The position numbers and the translations under genes were made by a program. DNA of 64,000 bases from Dyadobacter sp. CY356 (GTDB lineage: Bacteria; Bacteroidota; Bacteroidia; Cytophagales; Spirosomataceae), in contig NZ_JAJTSZ010000002.1 in assembly GCF_021440195.1 (NCBI RefSeq), positions 1,178,001 through 1,242,000 on the forward strand. The letters are read 5' to 3'. A model generated the notes under the pieces. The model saw nothing but the letters and a program-made list of their open reading frames with translations, did no database searches and was not told the origin of the DNA. Below are positions 55,188 to 63,995 of the stretch, one piece after another (position 1 is the first letter of the stretch; each line of letters begins with the position of its first letter).

Positions 55188-55949
55188 ATGGAAACGACCC
55201 GGGAATTAAGACTTGCCGTATTAATTGATGCCGACAATGTACCTTATGCAAATGTTAAAGGTATGCTGGAAGAAATTGCGATTTATGGCACACCAACTTT
55301 CAAACGCATTTATGGCGACTGGACAAAACCTACTTTATCCGGCTGGAAAACGGTTTTGCTTGAAAATGCCATAACGCCGATTCAACAATACAGCTATACT
55401 TCCGGAAAAAATTCCTCTGACTCTGCGTTGATCATTGATGCGATGGACATTCTGTACACCGGAAACGTGGATGGGTTTTGCATTGTTTCCAGCGATAGTG
55501 ATTTTACAAGATTAGCCACCCGGCTTCGCGAGGCAGGTATGAAAGTTTTTGGAATAGGCGAAAAGAAAACACCATCTGCTTTTATAGCTGCCTGTAATAA
55601 ATTCATTTACATTGAAATTCTGAAAAAGGAAGTAAAACCGGAAACACCAGCTCCTGAAACATCCAAATCGGGAACCGTTATTAAAGAAGAAACGCCACCG
55701 GTTGCAAAAATTGATAAAGGACTGATAAAATTGATTTCAGAAAGTATTAATGATATAGCAGACGAAGATGGCTGGATTTTTCTGGGTGTTTTAGGCAATA
55801 TGATTTTGAAGAAAAGGCCGGAATTTGACCCCAGGAATTATGGTCATAAAAAATTGCTTGATCTGATCCGGTCAATAAAAACGATTCAGGTGGAAGAACG
55901 TCATACGGGGAAAAATAATATTTCACATTTTTATGTTAAGGTGAAGTAA
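55188..55949 (+). CDS. NYN-domain protein with C-terminal OST-HTH/LOTUS-like domain
   Basis: A 253-residue protein. The N-terminal PIN-like NYN nuclease domain (about 10-145) has the metal-binding acidic residues in LAVLIDADNVPY, NSSDSALIIDAMDIL and VSSDSDFTRLATRLREAGMKVFGIGEK. After a Pro-rich linker (about 148-175), a C-terminal domain (about 177-253) with GWIFLGVLGNMILKKRPEFDPRNYGHKKLLDLIRS resembles the OST-HTH/LOTUS fold, which binds RNA. The pair suggests a small RNA-processing nuclease. The track of reading begins with a TTG at 55143, but ATG 55188 starts the domain; I prefer ATG. Confidence 0.85.
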   Translation: METTRELRLAVLIDADNVPYANVKGMLEEIAIYGTPTFKRIYGDWTKPTLSGWKTVLLENAITPIQQYSYTSGKNSSDSALIIDAMDILYTGNVDGFCIVSSDSDFTRLATRLREAGMKVFGIGEKKTPSAFIAACNKFIYIEILKKEVKPETPAPETSKSGTVIKEETPPVAKIDKGLIKLISESINDIADEDGWIFLGVLGNMILKKRPEFDPRNYGHKKLLDLIRSIKTIQVEERHTGKNNISHFYVKVK

Positions 55950-55956
55950 ATTATTG

Positions 55957-56259
55957 TTATGATCTTTTATGCGTAATCGCTGGATTTCGTTTATGATGTA
56001 AAATAGCAATAATTACAATTTCAGATTTAATGGCATCTATGTAAAAATGAATACCGTATGGAAATAATGCGGAATGAGCAATTCTTACATTTTGGTATTG
56101 AATTGCGTAAATGAAAGGATTCTTTTGAATTGTAATAATTGAAGTCTTGATAACTTTTGCGAACCGTTTTTCCAGACCTGGTTTTTGTTGTTTATACCAG
56201 ATTTTTGCTTCATGAACATCAAATTTAGCCTGCTCAAAGAAAACAATTGAGAATTCCAT
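55957..56259 (-). CDS. ParE/RelE-type toxin
   Basis: A 100-residue member of the ParE/RelE superfamily. FFEQAKFDVHEAKIWYKQQKPGLEKRFAKVI forms the N-terminal helices, ALFPYGIHFYIDAIKSEIVIIAILHHKRNP the C-terminal sheet and tail. ParE toxins block gyrase and RelE toxins cut mRNA in the ribosome; the sequence alone does not tell which. The antitoxin gene is 2 bp upstream, so translation is coupled. It lies convergent with the NYN gene (7 bp between stops). Confidence 0.85.
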   Translation of the reverse strand: MEFSIVFFEQAKFDVHEAKIWYKQQKPGLEKRFAKVIKTSIITIQKNPFIYAIQYQNVRIAHSALFPYGIHFYIDAIKSEIVIIAILHHKRNPAITHKRS

Positions 56260-56261
56260 AA

Positions 56262-56492
56262 TTATATTTCTCTATCCAGTTCATCAAAAAGCTCATCAAT
56301 AGGTCTCAGTTGTTGAGGATTTTTATTGATTGCATTTATTCGAAGGTCCAGCAGTTCTTTTTGCCAATCAGGAATTTGACTTCCCAAAGTTTCAATATCA
56401 GGATAATTTGCCTTTATTAAAGTCCAGTCCTCAATAGTAATGAATACACCCGCACTATTTCCCGCGCCATCTTGTATTACCTGAAATTTCAT
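56262..56492 (-). CDS. Antitoxin of the ParE/RelE-type pair
   Basis: A 76-residue partner of the toxin, 2 bp upstream of it. FQVIQDGAGNSAGVFITIEDWTLIKANYP at the N-terminus has the beta-hairpin plus helix of a PHD/YefM-like or related antitoxin; the acidic C-terminus (LRPIDELFDELDREI) is typical for wrapping a toxin. It is probably also the autoregulator of the operon. The assignment comes mainly from position and shape; no known antitoxin family is obvious. Confidence 0.75.
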   Translation of the reverse strand: MKFQVIQDGAGNSAGVFITIEDWTLIKANYPDIETLGSQIPDWQKELLDLRINAINKNPQQLRPIDELFDELDREI

Positions 56493-56677
56493 AGCTATAT
56501 ATTTTCTGAATGATAAACTGCGTCAGTAAAATCTTAATTACCACTAAATTATTGAATAAAATACAAATTCTGCTATAATATTGACAAGCAGGTACATTCT
56601 CCTTACCCCGAGTAATTTAAAAAGTAATTTGACTTATATCATGAATTAATCAATTTTCACCTCGTAACACTAAAATA

Positions 56678-57466
56678 ATGAAAAACAATATCTCTGCTTT
56701 TAACTTTAACGCGATTCTTTTTGTCTTGCTTAGTAATGTTTGTCTTACCGTGTCAGTTTACGCACAAGTTGGCGTTGGTACAAAACCTGAAAAAGGTGCG
56801 GAAGTTTTCATGGATGGCTCACGTAAAATGCTGGATGAGAAATGGACATATTGGAAAGGGCCACGTTTAAAAGCTGAATTGCCTATAAAATGGACTGTTG
56901 TTGCGGATCCAACAGATAAAGGTACAGTTATCAATTGTTTCGATGCCGCTGCGGCCGGCGGATTATACGGCTCAGCTGATATTGTAACGAAAAAAGAATT
57001 CCGTGACTTTCGCGCGCATGTTGAGTTTTTCATCACCAAAGAAGGTGGCAACAGCGGTGTTTACCTACAAAACCGTTATGAAATTCAGGTACTCGACGGA
57101 GATACTACTTCCCACGGTATGGCTGCGATTATTAACGAAACAAAGTCTCCTTACTACGCATACAACGGCGTCGGAAAGTGGAATGCTTATGACATCCAGT
57201 TTCGGGCGGCACGTTTCAAAGATGGAAAACTGGTTGAAAAACCTTTGGTAACATTATATTTCAATGGAAAAAAAGTACATACCAACCATTCGATCAGCCA
57301 GGTATGGGGTGGACCAAATTCCGGAATTGATGGTGGTAATGATGGTGGAAAAGGAATCACAGACGTGCCAGGCGGATTGAAATTACAATCAGAAGGACAC
57401 AATGTCTATTTCAGAAATATCTGGATTAAACCGGAAGTGATCAAAGAAGCAAATACTGATTTTTAA
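56678..57466 (+). CDS. DUF1080 (3-keto-disaccharide hydrolase) family protein
   Basis: A 262-residue exported protein with signal peptide MKNNISAFNFNAILFVLLSNVCLTVSVYAQ. The jelly-roll DUF1080 domain (about 40-260) includes DFRAHVEFFITKEGGNSGVYLQNRYEIQVLDGD, GVGKWNAYDIQFRAARFKDGKLVEKPLVTLYFNGKKVH and GGLKLQSEGHNVYFRNIWIKP. Members bind or cleave sugars such as 3-keto-glycosides in the periplasm. A long, very strong terminator follows, so the gene is transcribed alone. Confidence 0.88.
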   Translation: MKNNISAFNFNAILFVLLSNVCLTVSVYAQVGVGTKPEKGAEVFMDGSRKMLDEKWTYWKGPRLKAELPIKWTVVADPTDKGTVINCFDAAAAGGLYGSADIVTKKEFRDFRAHVEFFITKEGGNSGVYLQNRYEIQVLDGDTTSHGMAAIINETKSPYYAYNGVGKWNAYDIQFRAARFKDGKLVEKPLVTLYFNGKKVHTNHSISQVWGGPNSGIDGGNDGGKGITDVPGGLKLQSEGHNVYFRNIWIKPEVIKEANTDF

Positions 57467-57537
57467 CAGCCAAACCATATCAATCTCACTTCTTGTGTTA
57501 TATCACAGCGAAAATATAAGCGGCCGCAGTGCGGTTT

Positions 57538-57595
57538 AAAAAGAGGGACACAGCGTTTTTTACTAAACAAAAAAACACTGTGTCCCTCTTTTTTT
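57538..57595 (+). terminator. Very strong intrinsic terminator
   Basis: Long inverted repeat: AAAAAGAGGGACACAG (57538-57553) with its complement near 57578-57593, extended inward through T/A pairs to about 24 bp, loop ACTAAAC, tail of T. It separates the DUF1080 gene from the amidohydrolase gene. Confidence 0.9.
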
Positions 57596-57668
57596 GTCTG
57601 TGCCCGCCGTGTCATCTAAACTTCACGAAGGATAGCCGATTTAAAGTTGGTTTCGCTATTTTTGTCAG

Positions 57669-58931
57669 ATGAGAACCAACTTCCTTTTTTCTATCATTTT
57701 CCTGTCATTTTTGACAAATAATCTGTTTGCTCAAAAAACATATCTTCTTCGTCCCGACCGGGTTTTTGACGGGCAGGAAATACATGAAAACTGGGTTGTT
57801 TTGGTAAAAAATGAAAAAATTATTTCAGCCGGACTGGCAAATCAATTAACATCAGATTCCCAAAACGCAGAAGTTATTGATTTAAAAGGATGCACCTTGT
57901 TACCAGGATTTATTGAAGGACACTCCCATCTTTTTTTACATCCTTATAATGAAACATCCTGGGACGATCAGGTTTTGAAAGAATCAAGATCTTACAGAAC
58001 CGCCCGGGCTACCACACATGCCAGAAACACTTTAATGGCCGGATTCACAACCGTGCGTGACCTGGGAACCGAAGGCGCTGAATATGATGATTTTGGTTTG
58101 AAACAAGCTATTAACAACGGAATAATTCCCGGCCCGCGCATGATCATTGCTACAAAAGCATTGATCGCCTCCGGAAGTTATGGACCGAAAGGTTTCAGCA
58201 GTGATATCACCACTCCGCAGGGCGCAGAAGAGGCTGATGGACAGGATCTTATTAAAGCTGTCAGAAGTCAGATTGGGAAAGGTGCGGATGTAATCAAAAT
58301 CTATGCAGATTACCGTTGGGGAGTTAATGGAGAAACGCGACCCACATTTTCGATAGATGAAATCAAACTAATTGTTGAAACTGCGAAAAGCAGCGGAAGG
58401 CCTGTTGTGGCTCACGCAAGCAGCGCGGAAGGAATGAAAAGAGCCGTTTTGGGAGGTGTTGAGACAATAGAACATGGCGATGGCGGGACACCCGAAATTT
58501 TTAAAATGATGCGCGAACATGGCGTCGCCTTATGCCCTACCCTTGCCGCCGGCGATGCGACGAGCCAGTACAGAGGGTGGAAAAAAGGGACCGATCCTGA
58601 GCCGGAAAGAATCAAAAATAAACGGATCACATTTAAAAATGCCATGGATGCCGGGGTTACCATTTGCGCTGGCGGCGATGTAGGTGTTTTCTCACACGGA
58701 GATAACGCAAGAGAACTGGAAATGATGGTGGAATATGGAATGAAGCCAATTGAGGTACTGCGTTCGGCGACATACGTTAATGCAAAAGTTTTTCATCAGG
58801 ACAATCTCGGTCAGATTAAACCAGGATTTCTGGCAGATCTGGTTGTTGTAGAAGGAAAACCGGAAGTTAATATTAACGCAATCCGCAAGGTAAAACTGGT
58901 TATGAAAAACGGCGTTATTTATAAAGATTGA
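57669..58931 (+). CDS. Secreted amidohydrolase (imidazolonepropionase-like)
   Basis: A 420-residue metal-dependent hydrolase of the amidohydrolase superfamily with signal peptide MRTNFLFSIIFLSFLTNNLFAQ. The first metal motif is His85-x-His87 (EGHSHLF). ADVIKIYADY contains the likely carboxylated or bridging Lys, and VVAHASSAEGMK, ETIEHGDG and CAGGDVGVFSHGDNA supply further ligands. Members deaminate or cleave amide bonds (including Xaa-Pro dipeptides); substrate unknown. It precedes the cyclase-family gene by 52 bp on the same strand and they may be cotranscribed. Confidence 0.88.
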   Translation: MRTNFLFSIIFLSFLTNNLFAQKTYLLRPDRVFDGQEIHENWVVLVKNEKIISAGLANQLTSDSQNAEVIDLKGCTLLPGFIEGHSHLFLHPYNETSWDDQVLKESRSYRTARATTHARNTLMAGFTTVRDLGTEGAEYDDFGLKQAINNGIIPGPRMIIATKALIASGSYGPKGFSSDITTPQGAEEADGQDLIKAVRSQIGKGADVIKIYADYRWGVNGETRPTFSIDEIKLIVETAKSSGRPVVAHASSAEGMKRAVLGGVETIEHGDGGTPEIFKMMREHGVALCPTLAAGDATSQYRGWKKGTDPEPERIKNKRITFKNAMDAGVTICAGGDVGVFSHGDNARELEMMVEYGMKPIEVLRSATYVNAKVFHQDNLGQIKPGFLADLVVVEGKPEVNINAIRKVKLVMKNGVIYKD

Positions 58932-58983
58932 CCAATTAAAATTTTCATCGAAATAAAGATTCCGCCAAACCAAAATTTCAGTA

Positions 58984-59865
58984 ATGGATAAAAGAGTTGT
59001 GTTTGATTTCGAAATAGAATTTACAAATGGCGGCGGTATCCAGGGACAGGATTTTCGTCTTGATATTAATTCAGACACAATTTCTGATACCGAGCTGGCT
59101 GATTTTATAATTGCAGATTTACGTCTCCTTATGGTAGGAAAGGTCAATATCCTAAATAAGAAGTATATCGAAGAAAAGCATAAACGAACGATAAAACGTG
59201 AGTTCTCCGATCCCCGGTTTATAGATCTTAGCCATGTCATTTTTGACGGATTAATAACCTACAAAGGTTTGCCGGCGCCAATAATTTGTGACTATCTGAG
59301 TCGCGAAAAATCAAAATCCAATTATGAGGAAGGAACTGAATTCCAGATTGTAAAAATAGAAATGGTAACCAACACCGGAACTTATATCGACTGCCCATTT
59401 CATCGTTTTGAAAATGGAAAAGATCTATCCGAAGTGGAGCTTGGGGCATTCGCAAATCTGGATGCTATTACGGTTTTTGTCCCTGACGTCCTTTCAATCG
59501 ATGCATCATATTTCCAGAATCTCGAATTAAGAAATAAGGCCGTTATGGTCAGGACCGACTGGTCAATACACTGGAATTCGGATCAATATTTTGAAAACCA
59601 CCCATTCCTGACCCGGGACGCTGCGGAATACCTGAGGGATTGCAACGTAATGCTGGTCGGCATTGATAGCCATAATATTGATGACACAAGAGGAAAAAGC
59701 CGTCCGGTCCATACCACCCTGTTAGGTTCAGAGATTTTAATAGTAGAACATTTATGTAATCTTGACAAATTGCCTCAAACAAATTATCAATTCAGTGCGG
59801 TTCCGCCAAAATTCAAAGGTGCCGGAACATTTCCCGTAAGAGCTTTCGCAACACTGCCATATTGA
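58984..59865 (+). CDS. Cyclase-family protein with extra N-terminal domain
   Basis: A 293-residue protein. Residues about 78-293 form a cyclase-family fold (the kynurenine formamidase relatives): FIDLSHVIFDGLITYKGLPAP, TNTGTYIDCPFHRF and MLVGIDSHNIDDT. The usual metal motif HxGTHxDxPxxH is NTGTYIDCPFH, so the first two His are Asn and Tyr while Asp and the last His stay. Residues 1-75 (FDFEIEFTNGGGIQGQDFRLDI and DLRLLMVGKVNILNKKYIEE) form a separate small domain that I do not recognise. Metal use and activity are therefore uncertain. A 25-bp perfect terminator follows. Confidence 0.75.
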   Translation: MDKRVVFDFEIEFTNGGGIQGQDFRLDINSDTISDTELADFIIADLRLLMVGKVNILNKKYIEEKHKRTIKREFSDPRFIDLSHVIFDGLITYKGLPAPIICDYLSREKSKSNYEEGTEFQIVKIEMVTNTGTYIDCPFHRFENGKDLSEVELGAFANLDAITVFVPDVLSIDASYFQNLELRNKAVMVRTDWSIHWNSDQYFENHPFLTRDAAEYLRDCNVMLVGIDSHNIDDTRGKSRPVHTTLLGSEILIVEHLCNLDKLPQTNYQFSAVPPKFKGAGTFPVRAFATLPY

Positions 59866-59897
59866 ATCATCCGGTTTTTGAATAAAAACTTAAATGT

Positions 59898-59952
59898 AAA
59901 GTATAATATCCCGATTAATCCCGTAATGGGATTAATCGGGATATTATACTTT
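59898..59952 (+). terminator. Perfect 25-bp hairpin terminator
   Basis: Arms 59898-59922 and 59928-59952 are perfectly complementary (core TATAATATCCCGATTAATC) with a five-nt loop GTAAT. It lies 32 bp after the cyclase-family stop codon. The T tail is short, but stem length is unusual. Confidence 0.85.
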
Positions 59953-60116
59953 ATCACAATTCATTGATTTATTGACACTTCAAGCGGGTTTTTGAAAGAT
60001 TTCTTTCAAAACAGAAGATTTCGGTTGCAAGTATTGTGCCAGTAACTTGTGGCACGATCCTTGCATCCCTGACTTCATTACTCAACAGAAAAATTTCATA
60101 GTTATAACCGTATGAA

Positions 60117-60677
60117 TTGAAATTATTTATTAAAAACATGGTCAGCACCCGCTGCAAAATGACTGTGCAGCAAAAATTGAATCAACTAGGATTACAAAAC
60201 TTTACAGTTGATTTAGGTGAAGTAGAAATAGAGGAGAGTCTCACCCCCCAACAACGTGATAAATTGAAACTTTTGCTGTCGAAATCAGGACTAGAACTGA
60301 TCGATGATAAAAAGACTTTACTTATCGAAAGAATTAAAATTGTCATTGTTGAACTGGTCCATTACTCGGACCAGACACCGAAAATTAAAAATTCGGAATA
60401 CATCAGTGAAAAACTAAGTCATGATTATACATACCTGGCCAATGTCTTTTCGGAATCAGAAGGGATGACGATAGAGCATTATATCATTGCGCATAAAGTG
60501 GAACGGGTTAAGGAGTTGTTACTTTATGGTGAATTAAATCTAACCGAAATTTCTTACAAGCTGAATTACAGCAGTGTAGCTCACTTATCCAGCCAGTTTA
60601 AAAAAGTCACCGGGTTATCGCCATCCGTCTACAAGCATCTACAAATCAATCAGAGAAAGGCCCTTGAAAATGTGTGA
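60117..60677 (+). CDS. HMA-AraC type regulator
   Basis: A 186-residue regulator of a Bacteroidota type that joins an HMA-like heavy-metal-binding N-terminus (about 1-70; MKLFIKNMVSTRCKM) to an AraC DNA-binding domain (about 90-185; DYTYLANVFSESEGMTIEHYIIAHKVERV and LTEISYKLNYSSVAHLSSQFKKVTGLSPS). The metal loop is usually CxxC; here Ser10-x-x-Cys13, so metal binding is weakened or altered. The start is TTG (60117), which completes the HMA beta strand; no ATG lies nearby in this frame. It stands alone, 251 bp after the cyclase-family gene. A metal or copper response is plausible. Confidence 0.8.
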   Translation: MKLFIKNMVSTRCKMTVQQKLNQLGLQNFTVDLGEVEIEESLTPQQRDKLKLLLSKSGLELIDDKKTLLIERIKIVIVELVHYSDQTPKIKNSEYISEKLSHDYTYLANVFSESEGMTIEHYIIAHKVERVKELLLYGELNLTEISYKLNYSSVAHLSSQFKKVTGLSPSVYKHLQINQRKALENV

Positions 60678-60776
60678 ATAATATAACTAAAATCGAAAAT
60701 TTTATAAGATAATAGCTTTGTAATAGTTCGTAATTTGAATATGTAAAACTAATTCATCTACATACATAAAACTATT

Positions 60777-62015
60777 ATGACAAAAACTACTACATTACTT
60801 CGATGTGCCGCATTAATTTTATGCATGGCCGGAAAGATTTCTGCACAAGCCCCAGCAATTCCTGTTGCATCAGAATTTGGCGTATTTACTGGTAGCGGCG
60901 CTATAACAAATAGCGGCGCAACCACAGTAAAAGGAGCTCTTGGGACACGAACAGGAAGTATTACAGGTTCCGCCATATCTTATTCAGGGCAATCTCACAT
61001 TAATGATCAAACTTCCATAAATGCGGAAACTGAAATTACTAATGTTCTGGCGTCATTTAGTGCCAGCGGAGGTACCTGTCAGACGCTTGGTGCTACCTTC
61101 GGAAACGGGGCTACTTTGACTGCTGGTAATTATTGCCTTGGAACTGCCGGCGTATTAACGGGTGATCTTACACTTGATGGCGGAGGAGATGCCAGTTCTA
61201 TCTTTGTTTTCAACATTGGCGGCGAACTTACTGCAACTGATGCCAATATTATACTGACCGGCTCGGCGACCTGGAACAATGTATATTTTATTGTAAACGG
61301 TGCATTTAATCTTAATCAAAATACATCACCGGCAACTTCAATTTTCAGAGGTACTGCAATCACAAGCGGGGTAATAAGTTTGTCGTCAGGATCACGCGTT
61401 CAGGGTCGGCTTTTATCAGGTGCCGGAGCAATTAATTTGCAGGGAAATACTATTTATGCAGCAGAAACGCCTCTACCGGTGACTTTGACCAGCTTCACTG
61501 CGAAAAAAGGCGAATTGCAAACTACATTATTAAAATGGACAACAACTGCTGAAACAAACAGTGATCGTTTTGAAATACAACGCAGCAATAATGGCAAAGT
61601 CTGGAATCCAATCACAACAATATTGGCAAAAGGCGAAAGCACATCACTTTCGTCATATCAATACTCGGATACAAAACCGGAGAACGGGACTAACCTGTAT
61701 CGTCTGAAAATGATTGATAAGGACGAGACATTTGCATATAGCCGCATTGAAAGCACAGAATTTAAGATGCTGGCTAAAACAGTTTTGTATCCTAATCCGG
61801 CGGTTGATTATCTGACACTTAACGTTGACGATATCAGTATGATCCAACGTATTCAGATCAGTAATATTCTTGGTGTAAACGTTTATGACATCACCAAAGC
61901 GGCTTCCGATTTATCATCAAAGGTTGATGTTAAAAACCTGCCTTCGGGAATGTATATTGTTAGAATTACAAACAATACAGGAAATATTGCATCCGCGAAG
62001 ATCGTAAAACAGTAA
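60777..62015 (+). CDS. Ice-binding-like (DUF3494) protein with T9SS sorting domain
   Basis: A 412-residue exported protein. Signal peptide MTKTTTLLRCAALILCMAGKISAQ is followed by a DUF3494 ice-binding-like beta-helix (about 30-230; ASEFGVFTGSGAITNSG, GDASSIFVFNIGGELTA, WNNVYFIVNGAFNL). A fibronectin-like segment comes next (LPVTLTSFTAKKGELQTTLLKWTT, about 236-320), then a type IX secretion C-terminal sorting domain (LYPNPAVDYLTLNVDD to GMYIVRITNNTGNIASAKIVKQ). DUF3494 proteins bind ice or act as adhesins. Export through T9SS implies display on or release from the surface. A bidirectional terminator follows. Confidence 0.92.
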   Translation: MTKTTTLLRCAALILCMAGKISAQAPAIPVASEFGVFTGSGAITNSGATTVKGALGTRTGSITGSAISYSGQSHINDQTSINAETEITNVLASFSASGGTCQTLGATFGNGATLTAGNYCLGTAGVLTGDLTLDGGGDASSIFVFNIGGELTATDANIILTGSATWNNVYFIVNGAFNLNQNTSPATSIFRGTAITSGVISLSSGSRVQGRLLSGAGAINLQGNTIYAAETPLPVTLTSFTAKKGELQTTLLKWTTTAETNSDRFEIQRSNNGKVWNPITTILAKGESTSLSSYQYSDTKPENGTNLYRLKMIDKDETFAYSRIESTEFKMLAKTVLYPNPAVDYLTLNVDDISMIQRIQISNILGVNVYDITKAASDLSSKVDVKNLPSGMYIVRITNNTGNIASAKIVKQ

Positions 62016-62077
62016 CTACTCAACGGGATTATTATAATTACCTCCACAATGACCTAACCGGTTTATTTCGGATTATT

Positions 62078-62124
62078 AAAAAGGGAAATCATCAGCCAAA
62101 GTTTGCTGATGATTTCCCTTTTTT
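62078..62124. terminator. Bidirectional terminator between convergent genes
   Basis: AAAAAGGGAAATCATCAGC (62078-62096) pairs with 62105-62123 (GCTGATGATTTCCCTTTTT) around an 8-nt loop. A and T tails serve both the ice-binding-like gene and the minus-strand dehydrogenase gene. Confidence 0.9.
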
Positions 62125-62132
62125 AATTTAGC

Positions 62133-63422
62133 TCACTTTTTCTTGTAGTCGATTTTAAAAATCGTACCGTTGAGATCGTCGGTAACATACAAAGCTCCAT
62201 CCGGCCCCTGGGCAAGTCCGCATGGTCTGTGCTGAATTGGCCCCTCAGGCGCAGCAAGATTCACACCAGCGAAATTATCTGCAAAAATCTCCCATTTCCC
62301 CGCCTTACCATTCACAAATGGTACAAATGCAACCATATAACCTTTGTGAAGCGGTACGGATTGATTGTGAAAAGCAATAAACGCTCCGTTTTTATACCTG
62401 GCCGGAAACATATTTCCAGTGTAAAACATCAGGGCGTTAGGCCCCAAATGAGCAGGGAATGCGGCAACCGGCGTCAAAGCCTTTTCACCACCCGTTTTTT
62501 TCCCGTCACCGCCATATTCAGGAGAAAGGATTTTTTTATTCTGAATATGATCAAAGTAAACATAAGGCCAGCCTGCATCCGCACCTTCACTCAGTTGAAA
62601 CATCGTTTCGGCCGGTAACTCTGCACTTTGTTTTGCTGTATAATATTGCGGATAGAAGTCGTCAAATTTCCCTCTTCCGTGCTGGGTTGCGAATAAAGTA
62701 TTCGTTTTTGTGTCCCAATCAATTCCAACCGCATTTTTCAGACCGGTAGTATACCGTTTTCCATCTGCAAAAGTCTGGTTCAATTTACCAGCCTCAAATT
62801 TCCATATTCCACCGGCCGAATCAAGAACAGTACATGGCGACATGCCTTTTCCGGTTCCTTTCACCCGGCAATCATCGCTGTATGAGCCAACGGTAACATA
62901 GATATTTCCGTTTTTGTCCAAAGCAATCGGTTTTGCATTATCCCGTCCTTTGTCGACAAGACCATCCAATACTTTCTCGGGATTTTCTGTGTCTATTATT
63001 TCCTCCTTTTCATTCAGTTTATAACGATAAACTCCTGTATTTGAGGACGAATACAAAAATCCGCCATGAATCCGTATTCCCGTTCCCGGATAATTGCCAA
63101 ACATTTTTTTGTCATCAATAACACCATCCTTATTGGTATCACGCAAAATATAAATCCCCTTGCCGTCTTTCAATTTCGACAATTTCACATAAATATCTCC
63201 GCTTTTCCCAATGGCGATGTGACGCGTAACTCCGAGGTCAGAAGCCAGAATGGTTGCCGAAAAACCGGCAGGAAGCTTTATGTCTTTCGCGACTTCATTA
63301 ATCTTTTTTCCACTTTTATTATCAGGTTCCGGGAGGCCCCTGTAAGCCAGTAGTGCTCCAATTCCTGCAAAACCGGCAAACATTACGGCAGTTTTTAAAA
63401 ATCTTCTTTGCATGCGATCCAT
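62133..63422 (-). CDS. Sorbosone-dehydrogenase-like beta-propeller protein
   Basis: A 429-residue exported protein with a Tat-like leader (MQRRFLKTAVMFAGFAGIGALLAYRG). The six-bladed propeller has repeated blade ends such as GDIYVKLSKLKDGKGIYILRDTN, GNIYVTVGSYSDD and GALYVTDDLNGTIFKIDY. GLKNAVGIDWDTKTNTLFATQHGRG and QHRPCGLAQGPDG match the PQQ-dependent glucose/sorbosone dehydrogenase family. Whether PQQ is bound cannot be told. The start is ATG 63422, with another in-frame ATG at 63413 fitting the Tat leader even better. Convergent with the ice-binding-like gene. Confidence 0.85.
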   Translation of the reverse strand: MDRMQRRFLKTAVMFAGFAGIGALLAYRGLPEPDNKSGKKINEVAKDIKLPAGFSATILASDLGVTRHIAIGKSGDIYVKLSKLKDGKGIYILRDTNKDGVIDDKKMFGNYPGTGIRIHGGFLYSSSNTGVYRYKLNEKEEIIDTENPEKVLDGLVDKGRDNAKPIALDKNGNIYVTVGSYSDDCRVKGTGKGMSPCTVLDSAGGIWKFEAGKLNQTFADGKRYTTGLKNAVGIDWDTKTNTLFATQHGRGKFDDFYPQYYTAKQSAELPAETMFQLSEGADAGWPYVYFDHIQNKKILSPEYGGDGKKTGGEKALTPVAAFPAHLGPNALMFYTGNMFPARYKNGAFIAFHNQSVPLHKGYMVAFVPFVNGKAGKWEIFADNFAGVNLAAPEGPIQHRPCGLAQGPDGALYVTDDLNGTIFKIDYKKK

Positions 63423-63659
63423 CAATAGGTTAATTATAAGTTTAACTTTATAAAAATGTTTGAGCCAATAAGGTTGACTTAAAATAATAAAGCATTAAAA
63501 TAGCGTTTTAATACTCAGACGTGGAGTATCAAATTTAAAATTTGAAGAAATTTCGAATTTTGATGGAATGATTTTTTGAAAAATCAGTTTACAGTATGGC
63601 AGTAATATTTTTGAGCAAACAACTTATTAAAACTTCAGCTAACCTTAAAAACAATTGAT

Positions 63660-63995
63660 ATGATTATTGATGACGATTTCCCACTCGATGATGAGGATGA
63701 TGATTTGCCGGGATACCCACTTTATCCTGCGTCTGATGATGTTTTTAGCCGTGGACTGATTGAAGAAGATATTGATCCTGAAGATATAAGCAAAATCAAG
63801 GAAGAGTTAGGACTTGAAACGGACGAATGGAACGAGAAAAGTTTTGATGAAGATCTGGTTGGGGACGATCTGGATGTTCCAGGCTCTGACCTTGATGACG
63901 AAGATGAAATAGAAGGTAACGAAGACGAAGAGAATAATTATTATAGCCTGGGTGGTGACAACCACAATGACCTTGAAGAAAATCAGGGAGACTAG
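63660..63995 (+). CDS. Very acidic small protein of unknown function
   Basis: A 111-residue protein dominated by Asp and Glu (IIDDDFPLDDEDDDLPG, SDLDDEDEIEGNEDEENN), with a central helix-like segment (EDIDPEDISKIKEELGLETDEWNEKSF). It has no signal peptide or membrane segment and is probably largely disordered, possibly binding a basic partner or cations. Start and stop lie inside the window, and the gene has a 237-bp upstream region. Similar acidic proteins occur in Cytophagales, but no function is known to me. Confidence 0.7.
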   Translation: MIIDDDFPLDDEDDDLPGYPLYPASDDVFSRGLIEEDIDPEDISKIKEELGLETDEWNEKSFDEDLVGDDLDVPGSDLDDEDEIEGNEDEENNYYSLGGDNHNDLEENQGD

